From Spirosoma sp. KUDC1026 (lineage in GTDB: Bacteria; Bacteroidota; Bacteroidia; Cytophagales; Spirosomataceae), in the NCBI RefSeq assembly GCF_013375035.1, contig NZ_CP056032.1, forward strand, positions 2,092,001 to 2,156,000: a DNA stretch of 64,000 bases. The letters are read 5' to 3'. Each line of letters begins with the position of its first letter. Position 1 is the first letter of the stretch. The notes under the pieces were generated by a model, which made no database searches, was not told where the DNA came from, and was given only the letters and a program-made list of their open reading frames with translations. Shown here in pieces: positions 48,679 through 58,411 of this stretch. The position numbers and the translations under genes were made by a program.

Positions 48679-49047
48679 TTATGAGTTACTATTCGTTTCT
48701 AACGAAAACTGACTGAATTGCTGCGCAAAATCGTACAGGGCCGACGCCAGACTTTTCAGCTTGTTTTTTGCTTCGCCTTCAGCGGCATTGTTAGCGAGGT
48801 CTGAGGTTTCGCCCGCCAGGTTGTGCAGCAGCTCGTCGATCTTGTGCGTATCGCCATCCGTGAGCGCATCCCGTAGTTTGGTAAGCGGCTCGGCCACCCA
48901 CTGGGTGCTGACGTCCGACTGAACGACAAAAATCCATTCCTGCACCAGATCGGCACCCGACGTGGGGTTGGCGGCTGAAACGCCACCGCCCAGCAGAGAC
49001 AACGTATTGTCCAGGGCTGTGTTGAATCTTATTTTAGGATCTTCCAT
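48679..49047 (-). CDS. Tandem paralogue family, member 6 (122 aa), first gene of the cluster
   Basis: A 122-residue protein (MEDPKIRFNTALDNTLSLLG). Family blocks: NPTSGADLVQEWIFVVQSD, LTKLRDALTDGD, IDELLHNLAGETSDLA and LKSLASALYDFAQQF. It is the most diverged copy, but keeps the P-x-x-G and the Trp. The 104 bases before it, shared with the divergent arfB gene, must hold the promoter of the first three-gene unit. Function unknown. Confidence 0.75.
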   Translation of the reverse strand: MEDPKIRFNTALDNTLSLLGGGVSAANPTSGADLVQEWIFVVQSDVSTQWVAEPLTKLRDALTDGDTHKIDELLHNLAGETSDLANNAAEGEAKNKLKSLASALYDFAQQFSQFSLETNSNS

Positions 49048-49151
49048 AACGTGATAAGGATTAGTTTTGAAGAAAAACCGGTGTCAATCGGGATTGTTTT
49101 CTGACGGGCTTCGTTCTGCTGAAAATTCCCACTGATTAAATAGACTATTTG

Positions 49152-49553
49152 ATGGATTCACGTCAGTTACTTCCTGAAGTCAGGTACCAGTTTGCCCGGA
49201 GTGGGGGCGCTGGCGGCCAGCATGTTAATAAGGTAGCTACGAAAGCGGAACTGCGGTTTGACGTGCGAAATTCGGCCTTGCTGACCGATGAGGAAAAGGG
49301 AATCCTGGAAGCTAAACTCGCTGCGAAGCTAACAACCGAGGGCGAGCTGGTGCTGACCCACCAGACTGAACGAACGCAGTTGGCCAACAAAGAAAAAGTG
49401 ACGGCTAAGTTTCTGCGGCTTGTGCAGAAAGCATTTACGCCCGCCAAGACCCGTCGGGCCACGAAGCCGTCCAAAGCGGCCGTTGCCGAACGAATTACCG
49501 AGAAAAAGCGGAAGGGCGACGTTAAAGCCAATCGCCGGAAGGTTGACTATTGA
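49152..49553 (+). CDS. arfB: Alternative ribosome-rescue factor ArfB (peptidyl-tRNA hydrolase)
   Basis: A 133-residue protein from the ATG at 49152. It has a class-I release factor-like catalytic domain with GGQ at residues 21-23 in FARSGGAGGQHVNKVATKAELRF, and a Lys/Arg-rich C-terminal tail (AERITEKKRKGDVKANRRK) that inserts into the empty mRNA channel. It hydrolyses peptidyl-tRNA on ribosomes stalled at mRNA ends, as a backup to trans-translation. Length is normal. The gene is divergent from the paralogue cluster and ends at a 23-bp hairpin. Confidence 0.94.
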   Translation: MDSRQLLPEVRYQFARSGGAGGQHVNKVATKAELRFDVRNSALLTDEEKGILEAKLAAKLTTEGELVLTHQTERTQLANKEKVTAKFLRLVQKAFTPAKTRRATKPSKAAVAERITEKKRKGDVKANRRKVDY

Positions 49554-49642
49554 GTCGGTGAGCCGGATTAAAACTCGGTCGGACGCCGGCAGAGCTGTAA
49601 GTTTCGCCAGAGTTTTTACCTGCATAGGTCATTAGACCAGGA

Positions 49643-49690
49643 GCCATAAAAAAGCGGTATCGACCCAGGTCGATACCGCTTTTTTATGGC
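49643..49690. terminator. Bidirectional terminator between arfB and the GDPD gene
   Basis: A 23-bp perfect stem (49643-49665 with 49668-49690), with A6 and T6 runs inside the arms so that it works from either side. Confidence 0.9.
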
Positions 49691-49708
49691 TTGACATAGA
49701 ACGAGTTC

Positions 49709-50572
49709 CTAAAAAAGATTCGGGTAGTCGGTAATGATACCATCAACGCCCAGTTTTACCAGTCCCTCGATCTCCGGCTTGGTGTTTACCGTCCAGGGAA
49801 TAATCTGCATGCCTTTGTCATGGCAGGCTTTCACCGTTTCAGCCGTTATGCCCTTGTAGTAGGGGCTGTACGTCTTTGGCGTGAAGCCTAACGTTGCCAG
49901 ATTCTCGTCGACTGACTTCGTATTGGCCGTCAGGTACGCAATGGCCACCGTTGGGTACTCCTTGTGAATCAGTTGCAGGGGGCGGGCGTCGAACGACTGA
50001 ATGTTGTAACGCGTGCCCAGTTTCTGCTGGCAGATTGGCATAACCAGCTTTACGAACTCGGCTGGCTCAGGATTGTAGACATTGTCCGTAGCCGGGCTCA
50101 TTTTGATCTCGATGTTGTAACGAGGTTGGGGCAGCTTCTTTGCCTTCGCATAGGCTTCAACCGAGTCAATCAGTTCCGTCAGTAGGGGTTTGTAAGCCCG
50201 GAAGTTTTTCTGCTCAGGAAACTGCGGATGCTTCTTACTGCCTACGTCGTATTTTTTGATTTGGTCGTATGTAAGCTGGTAGAGGTTGATGGATTTTTGC
50301 TCATCAGCCGTAACGGGCGTTCCGTCGGGTTTGGTCGTAATATCGGCCGACATGTACGGGTCGTGTGAGACGACAACCTGCCTGTCTTTCGAAATGATTA
50401 CGTCCAATTCCAGGGTTTCAACACCTATATCCATAGCTTTTTTCATGGCCTGGATTGTGTTCTCGGGCATGAGTCCGCGCGTGCCCCGGTGGCCCTGCCG
50501 GTCGAGTTTGTTTTGTGCCAGCACCAGTTGAGAACTAAGCAGCAGACTTACCAATCCAATCGTCTTGATCAT
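49709..50572 (-). CDS. Glycerophosphodiester phosphodiesterase
   Basis: A 287-residue periplasmic enzyme from the ATG at 50572 (MIKTIGLVSLLLSSQLVLAQ, a signal peptide); the frame extends 20 codons farther without a plausible start. The catalytic motifs are RQGHRGTRGLMPENT (first His), VETLELDVIISKD (metal-binding E-x-D), VVVSHDPY (second His) and YNIEIKMSP. It hydrolyses glycerophosphodiesters such as glycerophosphoethanolamine to glycerol 3-phosphate and an alcohol. The terminal GVDGIITDYPNLF is the standard end. No glycerol 3-phosphate transporter is adjacent. It sits 83 bases downstream of an Oar-like receptor on the same strand. Confidence 0.93.
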   Translation of the reverse strand: MIKTIGLVSLLLSSQLVLAQNKLDRQGHRGTRGLMPENTIQAMKKAMDIGVETLELDVIISKDRQVVVSHDPYMSADITTKPDGTPVTADEQKSINLYQLTYDQIKKYDVGSKKHPQFPEQKNFRAYKPLLTELIDSVEAYAKAKKLPQPRYNIEIKMSPATDNVYNPEPAEFVKLVMPICQQKLGTRYNIQSFDARPLQLIHKEYPTVAIAYLTANTKSVDENLATLGFTPKTYSPYYKGITAETVKACHDKGMQIIPWTVNTKPEIEGLVKLGVDGIITDYPNLF

Positions 50573-50655
50573 TGTCAATGGGTAGTTGTTAAGCGAGGTA
50601 TTGACCAGGTGTAAAAATAATACCCTGATCAATACCTCGGCGGAAAGAAACGAAA

Positions 50656-53600
50656 TTAGAAGCTATAGCGCGCGCCCAACTGAATCTGGAACGGATCGCC
50701 CGAAGGGGTTACCGCACCTGAGTTATTAACTCGATAATTATACCGTTGCGTCGACTGTGAGAAACCTGGAATTGCTGCGTTACCACCGCTGGCTGGAACG
50801 CCAAGTGCATATAGGGTTTGTGTGCCTAGTGACAAATTCGTACCCCGGTTCCGGTTCAGCAGGTTGGCGAAATTGAAAATATCGGCCGACAGCTCAATCG
50901 CGTGGGTTTTGTAGATGCGGAACCGCTTCAGCGCCCGGATGTCAAGTACGCCGTAGAAGCCGTTGATACCGCCGTTACGCTGAGCAATCTGACCCGAATA
51001 GGCGTTGATGTAGTTTTTCAGGCTCTGGCTGGCGTCTGGGTTGTCGAGCAGTGTTTGCAGACCTGTCCGGACGTTGGTAGGCACTTCTGCGCTGTTCCGA
51101 TCGAAAACAAAGGCCAGATCGTTTGTCGCCACGAAGTCGCCGTTGGTGTTGGCGCCCGACAACAGCGAGTAGCGGGTACCGCCGATACCCGTGTACCGAA
51201 CGCCGAGCGTGATGCCAAAGAATGAGGGCAGCGTACCGTAGAACACAACCTTGTTGCGGAAGTGATTATCCGAGTACGTGATGTTGCTCAGGTTGCGTGG
51301 ATCATCTTTAACGGGCAGGACCAGGGTTGCGGTGTTGGCTACGTTCCCGTTGTAGGTTACGTTGTCGCGGGTGTCGTTCCAGGTGAAGCTCGCCGTGATT
51401 TCGCCATCGCGGAAGTACTGCCAGGTAGCATCAACGACGGCGGCAAATTGATTGACGCGGCCTTCGCTGTTCAGCTCCAGTACCCGACCCAGCTTGTTGC
51501 TAAGACGGCCCAACTGCCAGTCTGTTACCCCGCTCGACGTAACGCTTGCCGCCGGTACGTACACGCCCCGGTTGGCTTCGTTGGATAGACGGAAGAACGG
51601 ATCGGCCACCATGTTTCGGTCGACGTACATATAGTTGTTCCGGCCTAACGACATGTAGCCCGAGATACCTACTTTCAATTTATCGGTCAGGTAGCGCGAG
51701 TACGACACGTTGGCTTTGTACAGCGTCGGGATTTTCGCGTTAGGCCCGGTCATGTTGATGGTTGGTACCTGGAATTGAGCCAGCGTTGGAATGCTGTTAT
51801 AATCCTGCCGGTAGGCCGCAAAATTAGGAGCCGGAACATTGGCTCCCCGCACGTCAACGGTAGCAAAATGCTTGCCGTCGAAGGTCAGGTTGTTGATCAG
51901 CATGTAGTTGTTGATGTCTGATGCGAATACGCCAGCCCCAAACCGAACGAAGTCACGGTGTTCGCTATTGACGTCCCAGTTAAACTGAATACGTGGCTGG
52001 GGAATAAAGGTTTTGATCTGATTGTCCGTACGTAATTTCAGCTCGTCGAATACCAGCTGGTTGAATTGCGCTTTCGGATAAACAGCATAATCGAAACGCA
52101 AACCGGCGGTCATTTCCAACCCTGGGGTCAGATGCGTTGTCATCTGTCCGTACAGACCCGCGTTGAGGATATTACTGTAGACCGTCGGATCGGCCACGAG
52201 CGGTACCTCACGGTAGAAGCGGTAGGGTTGCAGGTTATTGAAATTATCAAGCGCAGGAGTTACCGTTACAACGCCATTAACAACGCTGTTGCTTTCGTTG
52301 TAATGGAATCGTCCATTTACTTCACTGCCGTAGAGAGATTTCGCGTGGGTATACATCAGATCGACTCCGAACGTATACTGTACTTTGTCGGTGTTGAGGT
52401 AAAAATTGTCGACCAGTTGCAGAACATTGTTCGTAAATCCCTCTTGCGCGAACCGGTGGCCACCCATCTGAATATTGGTTGACAGCGTACCTCCTTCGAT
52501 AGTTGACCGCACCGTTTCCACGATGTTACGTGGGATGTTGGCCGCCGGCAGCTGATCGCCGGGGCTGCTTTTCTGGTAGGTGAAGAGGTGCTGTAGTTTC
52601 AGCTCGTTGGTGATCTTCGGCGTAAACGTCGTACGGAGCGTAGCCAGCAGGCTGTTGTCCACGTTGTAATCGTTACCGTACGATTCAAACGCGTTGATCG
52701 ACGTATTATCGGCCAGTCCCAGCTTGTTGCGGTCGTTGGTATAGTTGTCGCGGATGGTCAGCAGGTTGTTCGCGTTGATCTGCCAGTCGATACGGGCGAA
52801 ACCAGCATCCGTACCCCGTCGTTTCGGGAACGTACCAAACTGCTGCGTGTTAGCCATGCCGTACTTGCTGCGGGCAATGTCGACAAAACGGTTCAGGGTT
52901 GCGTTCGTTACGTTGAACCGGCGCTCGTCCAGTGGCGTCTGAATGTCGGCGATGATCAGCGGGCGCGAATCCTCCTGGTGGTCCCAGACCACAAAATAGT
53001 GCAGCTTGTCTTTGATGATGGGGCCGCCCAGCGAGAAACCAAACTGATTGGTTGAGAACGGTACGTTACGTTGGTTACCCCGAATGTCGTATTTACTCGA
53101 CAGCCAGTTGGCGCGGGTGTAGTTGAAGAGGCTACCCGTTAGTTTGTTGGTACCGGCTTTGGTTACGGCACTCACCAGACCACCCCCGGCCCGGCCGTAC
53201 ACAACGTCGTACTGGTTGGTGATTACTTTAAATTCCCGAACGGCCTCGATCGAAATGGAGTATGGTGCACCGCTGCGGCTCGTCGTCGAACCGGCCGAGG
53301 TGGGGTTCTTCGCGTTCATCCCGTCGATTGTATAGTTAGTCGACGAACCAAGTTGTCCGGATAAGCTACCGCTGTTGTTGGTGAGGGGCGATAAGTTGAT
53401 GAGTTGCGTGAAATTACGTCCGTTGACGGGCAGCGATACCAGCGTTTTGGCGTTGATGGCCGTGGCTGCGCCCAGAATGTCCGTTTTGTTTTTCAGTCCC
53501 GACGCGACAACCTGCACCACTTCCAGATCCTGGCCGGTCTCCTGCATGGTCAGGTTGATTTTGATGTCGTCGCCCTGGTTGACCATGTAACCCGTCCGGC

Positions 53601-53886
53601 GCTGTTCACCCAGGCCCACGGCTGTAACGGTAACCGTGTACGGGCCGCCCAGTGGAATTTCCTTAAAAACATACTCGCCTTTTACGTTCGTGACGGTTCC
53701 CGTCGAGAACCCCGTTGACTCGTTACGCACCCGAATCGTAGCACCGGGCAGGGGAGCATTATTTTGTTCAGAAATAACGCCCGAGATGGAAGCCTGGGTC
53801 GTCTGGGCCAGCAGCCTATCGGACAGACAAAGAATAGAAAATAGTAATAAAACAATAGAGAGTAGCCTGTTTCTCATTACAGTCAT
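50656..53886 (-). CDS. Oar-like TonB-dependent receptor with carboxypeptidase-regulatory domain
   Basis: A 1076-residue outer-membrane receptor. A signal peptide (to LLAQ) is followed by a carboxypeptidase-regulatory-like domain (ASISGVISEQNNAPLPGATI, about 30-115), a plug domain containing LPVNGRNFTQLINLSPLTNN and DGMNAKNP, and the large barrel ending in QLGARYSF with a terminal Phe. The NGRNFTQL segment is characteristic of Oar-type receptors rather than SusC, and no SusD gene follows. Oar in myxobacteria moves or secretes proteins through the outer membrane; nutrient uptake is equally possible here. It precedes a GDPD gene on the same strand by 83 bases. The signal for its regulation cannot be seen. 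Confidence 0.92.
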   Translation of the reverse strand: MTVMRNRLLSIVLLLFSILCLSDRLLAQTTQASISGVISEQNNAPLPGATIRVRNESTGFSTGTVTNVKGEYVFKEIPLGGPYTVTVTAVGLGEQRRTGYMVNQGDDIKINLTMQETGQDLEVVQVVASGLKNKTDILGAATAINAKTLVSLPVNGRNFTQLINLSPLTNNSGSLSGQLGSSTNYTIDGMNAKNPTSAGSTTSRSGAPYSISIEAVREFKVITNQYDVVYGRAGGGLVSAVTKAGTNKLTGSLFNYTRANWLSSKYDIRGNQRNVPFSTNQFGFSLGGPIIKDKLHYFVVWDHQEDSRPLIIADIQTPLDERRFNVTNATLNRFVDIARSKYGMANTQQFGTFPKRRGTDAGFARIDWQINANNLLTIRDNYTNDRNKLGLADNTSINAFESYGNDYNVDNSLLATLRTTFTPKITNELKLQHLFTYQKSSPGDQLPAANIPRNIVETVRSTIEGGTLSTNIQMGGHRFAQEGFTNNVLQLVDNFYLNTDKVQYTFGVDLMYTHAKSLYGSEVNGRFHYNESNSVVNGVVTVTPALDNFNNLQPYRFYREVPLVADPTVYSNILNAGLYGQMTTHLTPGLEMTAGLRFDYAVYPKAQFNQLVFDELKLRTDNQIKTFIPQPRIQFNWDVNSEHRDFVRFGAGVFASDINNYMLINNLTFDGKHFATVDVRGANVPAPNFAAYRQDYNSIPTLAQFQVPTINMTGPNAKIPTLYKANVSYSRYLTDKLKVGISGYMSLGRNNYMYVDRNMVADPFFRLSNEANRGVYVPAASVTSSGVTDWQLGRLSNKLGRVLELNSEGRVNQFAAVVDATWQYFRDGEITASFTWNDTRDNVTYNGNVANTATLVLPVKDDPRNLSNITYSDNHFRNKVVFYGTLPSFFGITLGVRYTGIGGTRYSLLSGANTNGDFVATNDLAFVFDRNSAEVPTNVRTGLQTLLDNPDASQSLKNYINAYSGQIAQRNGGINGFYGVLDIRALKRFRIYKTHAIELSADIFNFANLLNRNRGTNLSLGTQTLYALGVPASGGNAAIPGFSQSTQRYNYRVNNSGAVTPSGDPFQIQLGARYSF

Positions 53887-54170
53887 GATAGAATTTACTA
53901 CCGCAAAGAGAGTCTGCTTACGTTACCTGGAAGTTACCAGCCCGTTACCAATGTATGACCTTTAGTCGGTCGGAATAACCGATAACTTCACACTACATTC
54001 ATAAATGGGCAGAGTTTAGTGCGCTTAATAAATAATGGGACCGCACAGAAACTGAATAAAGTAAACCGTTAAAACCAACTGTACCTGTTGCCATAACAGC
54101 TTGTTAATATATGGGCGAAAATGGTAATTTATTGAGTTGTAACCTGTTTCTAACTTGCGCCAAAAACAGT

Positions 54171-54419
54171 ATGATACGAACGTCGATTATTCTGGAACTG
54201 GACGGAAAATGGCCTGTCTGGCACCAGGAAACGGGTTTGGCAAAAAACGCCGAAGTGGCAAACTGGCTATTTATGTTCTGTGGCTGGAACGACGGAACAA
54301 CTCGTTACCCATGCCTGTGCACCCAGCAGATTCAGGAGGATTGGGCTGAAATTGACCCCGAGACTTCCTGCGATATACGAGCTCATTGGGTATTGGGTAA
54401 CCGGCTGCTGTTGAATTAG
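54171..54419 (+). CDS. Small hypothetical protein (82 aa)
   Basis: A reading frame with an ATG at 54171 between two leftward genes. It encodes 82 residues with five Trp and four Cys: MIRTSIILELDGKWPVWHQE, VANWLFMFCGWNDGT, YPCLCTQQIQEDWAEI. No signal peptide, no membrane helix. I recognise no family. The amino-acid composition looks protein-like and the frame opposite is closed, but no promoter is clear, so this is a moderate call. Confidence 0.4.
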   Translation: MIRTSIILELDGKWPVWHQETGLAKNAEVANWLFMFCGWNDGTTRYPCLCTQQIQEDWAEIDPETSCDIRAHWVLGNRLLLN

Positions 54420-54458
54420 AAGGTGTCATCCGATCAGGCTACCTACCGGTAAGATGTA

Positions 54459-55457
54459 TCAGTAAAGTTGGCTAACGGCGTTGACTAAGCTGGTCGAGCC
54501 GATAATTAATGGCGAACGCTGGTGCAGTTTCTCGATGGGAATGTCGAGCAGGCGTTGGCGGCCGTCGGTAGCGCTGCCTCCGGCCTGTTCAACCAGGAAA
54601 GCCATCGGGAAGCATTCGTACAGGAGTCGCAGCTTGCCATTGGGCGCCTGCCGGGTAGCGGGGTAGAGGTAGACTCCCCCTTTAAGCAGATTCCGGTGTA
54701 CGTCGGCAATCAGGGCGCCGATGTAGCGCGCCGTAAACCGGTTTTCTCGACACTGAGAAATATAGTGTTGAATACCCGTCGGAAAATCAGCCAGGTTACC
54801 CTCGTTGCAGGAGTAAATCCGGCCGTCGACTGGCGTGGTCAGGTTGGCGTGCGATAGGAAAAACTCACCCAACGATCCGTCGTACGTAAAGCCGTTGACC
54901 CCCTGGCCCGTCGTGTAAACCAGCATGGTCGAGGTGCCATAGAGGACGTAACCGGCGGCAACCTGCTGGTGGCCCCCCTGCAGAAAATCGCTTTCCACGA
55001 CCGGACCCCCTATCGGCGACTGCCGCCGGTAGATCGAGAAGATGGTACCGATCGATACGTTGACGTCGATATTAGACGAGCCGTCGAGCGGGTCGATGGC
55101 TACGACGTATTTTCCCTGTTGGTTGCCCGTGTGAACAATACTGTCTTCTTCCTCCGACACGATAGCGGCCACCTCACCCCCGTTGCGCAGGGCGCGCAGA
55201 AACCGGACATGAGCAATCATGTCCAGTTTCTGCTGCGCTTCGCCGTGCTGATTTTCGGTGCCGAAACCTCCGGTGATGGCCAGTAGCCCCGCCCGGCTGA
55301 CTTCCCGCTGGACAATCTTGGCCGCCAGCGCAATATCGCGCAGTAACTGTGAGAGTTCACCAGTAGCCGCCGGGGAGGCCTGCTGTCGTCGTTTGATGAA
55401 CCGATCCAGGGTTGTACCGACTGGGACGGCAACGGTTTCTTCCGAATAACTAGCCAT
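54459..55457 (-). CDS. fbp: Class 1 fructose-1,6-bisphosphatase
   Basis: A 332-residue enzyme with the metal-binding motifs: [28 protein letters not shown] (DPLDGSS) and, further on, [20 protein letters not shown] with the sugar-phosphate-binding residues. It hydrolyses fructose 1,6-bisphosphate to fructose 6-phosphate, the regulated late step of gluconeogenesis. It lies 31 bases downstream of pckA on the same strand, so the two key gluconeogenic enzymes are in one operon. Cytoplasmic, normal length. Confidence 0.96.
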   Translation of the reverse strand: MASYSEETVAVPVGTTLDRFIKRRQQASPAATGELSQLLRDIALAAKIVQREVSRAGLLAITGGFGTENQHGEAQQKLDMIAHVRFLRALRNGGEVAAIVSEEEDSIVHTGNQQGKYVVAIDPLDGSSNIDVNVSIGTIFSIYRRQSPIGGPVVESDFLQGGHQQVAAGYVLYGTSTMLVYTTGQGVNGFTYDGSLGEFFLSHANLTTPVDGRIYSCNEGNLADFPTGIQHYISQCRENRFTARYIGALIADVHRNLLKGGVYLYPATRQAPNGKLRLLYECFPMAFLVEQAGGSATDGRQRLLDIPIEKLHQRSPLIIGSTSLVNAVSQLY

Positions 55458-55488
55458 ACGTTCCGAAAGGATAAAAAATGACAGGTAA

Positions 55489-57093
55489 CTACGCGAAGAG
55501 TGACTCGGCTGGCCCGTCTTCTGTACTTTTCTGGTAGGTCAGGTAGTTGTCCCGGAAGGCGCGGGCCAGCCGGTTGGCCGTTACGTCGTAGTCGATGGCC
55601 CGCGCCCAGGTCTGACTTGGATTGAGAAGCTCGGCCGGAATGCCGGGACAGCTACGCGGAATCTGCAGACCGAAGGGTTGTAGCGTCTGGTAGTCGACAC
55701 TATTCAGCGTTCCGTCGAGAGCGGCCCGGATGACGGCGCGGGTATACGCCAGTTTGATCCGTTGGCCTGTCCCGAAGGAGCCGCCCGTCCAGCCCGTGTT
55801 TACTAGCCAGACCGGCACGTCGGCTGATTTCAGGTGGTCGCCCAGCAGATTTGCGTAGTCGAACGGATGCAGAGGTAAAAACGCTGAGCCGAAACAGGCC
55901 GAAAAAGTTGGTACGGGTTCTTTGATGCCTACTTCCGTACCCGCCAGTTTAGCCGTGTAACCCGACAGAAAATAGTACATGGCCTGTTTGACGGTTAACC
56001 GGGCGATGGGAGGCAGCACCCCGAAGGCATCGGCTGTCAGAAAAAACAGATGCTTGGGCGGGGCTCCGATTGATGGCGTTGCCCGATTGGCAATAAAGTC
56101 GAGCGGGTAGGCCGTTCGGGTATTCTCCGTTACGGATTGGTCGGTGTAATCGACAGTCAGGCTGCCAGGTGTAAAGCGCGTATTCTCCAGGATTGCACCG
56201 GGTCGGATCGCTCCATAAATTTCTGGTTCGTGTTCGGCGCTCAGGTTAATAACCTTGGCGTAACAACCCCCCTCAAAGTTAAACACTTGATCACTCCAGC
56301 CGTGTTCGTCGTCGCCGATCAGTCGCCGGTCAGGATCGGTTGAGAGCGTTGTTTTGCCGGTGCCTGATAAACCAAAAAACAGCGCTGTGTCGCCTGCCTG
56401 ACCGATGTTCGCTGAGCAGTGCATGGACAAGACGCCCTGCCGGGGAAGCGTGAAGTTGAGCACCGAAAAAATGCCTTTTTTCATTTCCCCCGCGTAGCCC
56501 GTACCACCGATCAGAACGATACGTTTGGTGAAGTTGATAATCGTGAAGTTTTCCTGTCGGGTGCCGTCGGTGGCGGGGTCCGCCTGGAAGCCTGGGAGAT
56601 CCAGGATCGTCCAGTCGGGGGAAAAGTCAGCGCGTTCGGCGTCGGTCGTTTCGATAAACAGGTTGTGACAGAACAGATTGTGCCAGGCTAGTTCGTTCAC
56701 CACGGCGATGTTAATGGCGTAGCGAGGATCGGCCCCGGCCTTGACGTAACGCACGAACGCAGTTTTGTCGGCCAGCGCATCGAGCATACGTTGGTGCAGG
56801 CTGTCAAACTTCGCTGAAGGGAATGGTTGATTGACTGCGCCCCACCACACCGTCTTAGCGGTCAGGTCATCGCGGACGATGTACTTGTCTTTTGGAGAAC
56901 GACCCGTAAACGTGCCCGTGTCGCACATCAATACGCCTGTATCGGTTAGTACACCTTCGCCCCGTTCCAGGGCCAGCCCGGTTAGGCCTGCGACGGATAG
57001 GTTTAGCGCTACGGTCGTGGTGGGAGGGAGGCCCAATGTCTGCATCAGGCTCGTATCTGTGTCGGAAAGTGCTGGAAATGTGTTCGTATTCAT
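55489..57093 (-). CDS. pckA: Phosphoenolpyruvate carboxykinase (ATP)
   Basis: A 534-residue enzyme with the kinase-1a loop [14 protein letters not shown], the kinase-2 [21 protein letters not shown] segment (GDDEHGW), and [10 protein letters not shown] near the N terminus that binds oxaloacetate. It makes phosphoenolpyruvate from oxaloacetate and ATP, the entry to gluconeogenesis from C4 acids. It is preceded 51 bases upstream by a dicarboxylate transporter and followed by fbp, an arrangement that links import of C4-dicarboxylates with sugar synthesis. No frameshift or odd residue seen. Confidence 0.97.
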   Translation of the reverse strand: MNTNTFPALSDTDTSLMQTLGLPPTTTVALNLSVAGLTGLALERGEGVLTDTGVLMCDTGTFTGRSPKDKYIVRDDLTAKTVWWGAVNQPFPSAKFDSLHQRMLDALADKTAFVRYVKAGADPRYAINIAVVNELAWHNLFCHNLFIETTDAERADFSPDWTILDLPGFQADPATDGTRQENFTIINFTKRIVLIGGTGYAGEMKKGIFSVLNFTLPRQGVLSMHCSANIGQAGDTALFFGLSGTGKTTLSTDPDRRLIGDDEHGWSDQVFNFEGGCYAKVINLSAEHEPEIYGAIRPGAILENTRFTPGSLTVDYTDQSVTENTRTAYPLDFIANRATPSIGAPPKHLFFLTADAFGVLPPIARLTVKQAMYYFLSGYTAKLAGTEVGIKEPVPTFSACFGSAFLPLHPFDYANLLGDHLKSADVPVWLVNTGWTGGSFGTGQRIKLAYTRAVIRAALDGTLNSVDYQTLQPFGLQIPRSCPGIPAELLNPSQTWARAIDYDVTANRLARAFRDNYLTYQKSTEDGPAESLFA

Positions 57094-57144
57094 AGCGTAA
57101 ACAGGTTGTTGATTAGCAGATTGACTAACGGGAGAAGGGATGAG

Positions 57145-58404
57145 TTACCGATTCAGGACGGGTTCGGGAGTAGGGAGATCAGGGACAGACGGAGGGGGCG
57201 TGTGATGGTTAAAGGCTTGCTCCATCATGGTTCGGTCGAACGCTTTTTCATTGTTGGCCAGGAAAACCGTGGCAACGGCATTGCCAATGAAATTGGTGAT
57301 CGAACGCGCTTCGGACATGAACCGGTCGACACCCAGCAGCAGCGCCAGCCCTTCGACCGGAATTACCCGTATGGCTGTCAACGTGCTGGCGAGCACCACA
57401 AAACCGCTGCCCGTGACGCCTGCCGCCCCTTTTGAGGTAACCATCAGAATACCAATGATCGTCAGGATTTGTGAACCGGTCAGTTCAACGCCGAAGACCT
57501 GCGCCAGAAAGAGCGTTGCCAGCGATAAATAAATGGTAGTGCCGTCAAGGTTGAACGAGTAGCCCGCTGGAACGACCAGCCCCACTACGGGTTTGGCGCA
57601 GCCCATTCGTTCGAGCTTTTCCATCAGGGCGGGTAGCGCGGCCTCCGACGACGAGGTGCCGAGTACGATCAGTAACTCCTGCCGAATGTACTTCAGGAAC
57701 GACCAGAGACTAATTCTATAATAACGTAGGATGGCGTTGAGTACCACGAATACGAACAGAAACATGGTCGCATAAACGGTGGTCATCAGCTTGGCCAACG
57801 GTAATAACGTACCAATGCCGTACTTGCCGATGGTATAGGCCATCCCGCCAAATGCGCCAATCGGGGCGAAGCGCATGACCATATGCAGCCCCTTGAATAC
57901 CCACTTCGACGCCATCGACAACCAGCCCAGTATCCGCTCCCGGCCTTCGTATCGGCTCAGGACCATACCCACGACAATCGATACCAGCAGGACCTGTAAC
58001 GTGAGGTTATCGGCCAGGAATTTGAGCCATGAGAAGGATTCCGCCCGTTGCGTGTACTGACTGATAGCTCCACCGTTAAGATTGCCCGTTGCTACGCCGT
58101 CGCCGGGCCGGATGAGGTTAGCCACGCCGATACCAATGAGCAGGGCCAGCGTTGTTACGATTTCGAAGTATAACAGAGCCTTACCGCCTACCCGACCGAC
58201 TTTCTTCAGATCTCCCATGCTGCTGATGCCCAGCGTAATAGTCAGGAAAATGATCGGGTTGATGAACAGCTTGACTACGTTGATGAACCACTTGCCCAGA
58301 AATTCCAGCTGAACGGCGGTGACGGGGGCGAAGTGACCCAGCAGAGCACCTGATACGATTGCGGTGAGGACCCAGAACGTCAGATTAGTTAGTAGCTTTT
58401 TCAT
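57145..58404 (-). CDS. dctA: Dicarboxylate/amino acid:cation symporter, DctA-like
   Basis: A 419-residue membrane protein of the glutamate/C4-dicarboxylate carrier family. Key segments: INVVKLFINPIIFLTITLGI, the serine-rich reentrant loop LGTSSSEAALPALMEKLERMG, PAGYSFNLDGTTIYLSLATL (family signature) and the second loop KGAAGVTGSGFVVLASTL. It couples C4-dicarboxylate or glutamate import to cation gradients. The position right before pckA and fbp favours C4-dicarboxylates such as malate and succinate. It starts eight bases after the AEC transporter stop. Confidence 0.93.
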   Translation of the reverse strand: MKKLLTNLTFWVLTAIVSGALLGHFAPVTAVQLEFLGKWFINVVKLFINPIIFLTITLGISSMGDLKKVGRVGGKALLYFEIVTTLALLIGIGVANLIRPGDGVATGNLNGGAISQYTQRAESFSWLKFLADNLTLQVLLVSIVVGMVLSRYEGRERILGWLSMASKWVFKGLHMVMRFAPIGAFGGMAYTIGKYGIGTLLPLAKLMTTVYATMFLFVFVVLNAILRYYRISLWSFLKYIRQELLIVLGTSSSEAALPALMEKLERMGCAKPVVGLVVPAGYSFNLDGTTIYLSLATLFLAQVFGVELTGSQILTIIGILMVTSKGAAGVTGSGFVVLASTLTAIRVIPVEGLALLLGVDRFMSEARSITNFIGNAVATVFLANNEKAFDRTMMEQAFNHHTPPPSVPDLPTPEPVLNR

Positions 58405-58411
58405 TCAGTTG

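Noticed and set aside
46231-49047. Possibility that the tandem small genes are a CRISPR, phage or type VI cluster.
   Set aside because: No DNA-level repeats, no phage or secretion-system neighbours, and the proteins are paralogous to each other rather than representing different structural components.
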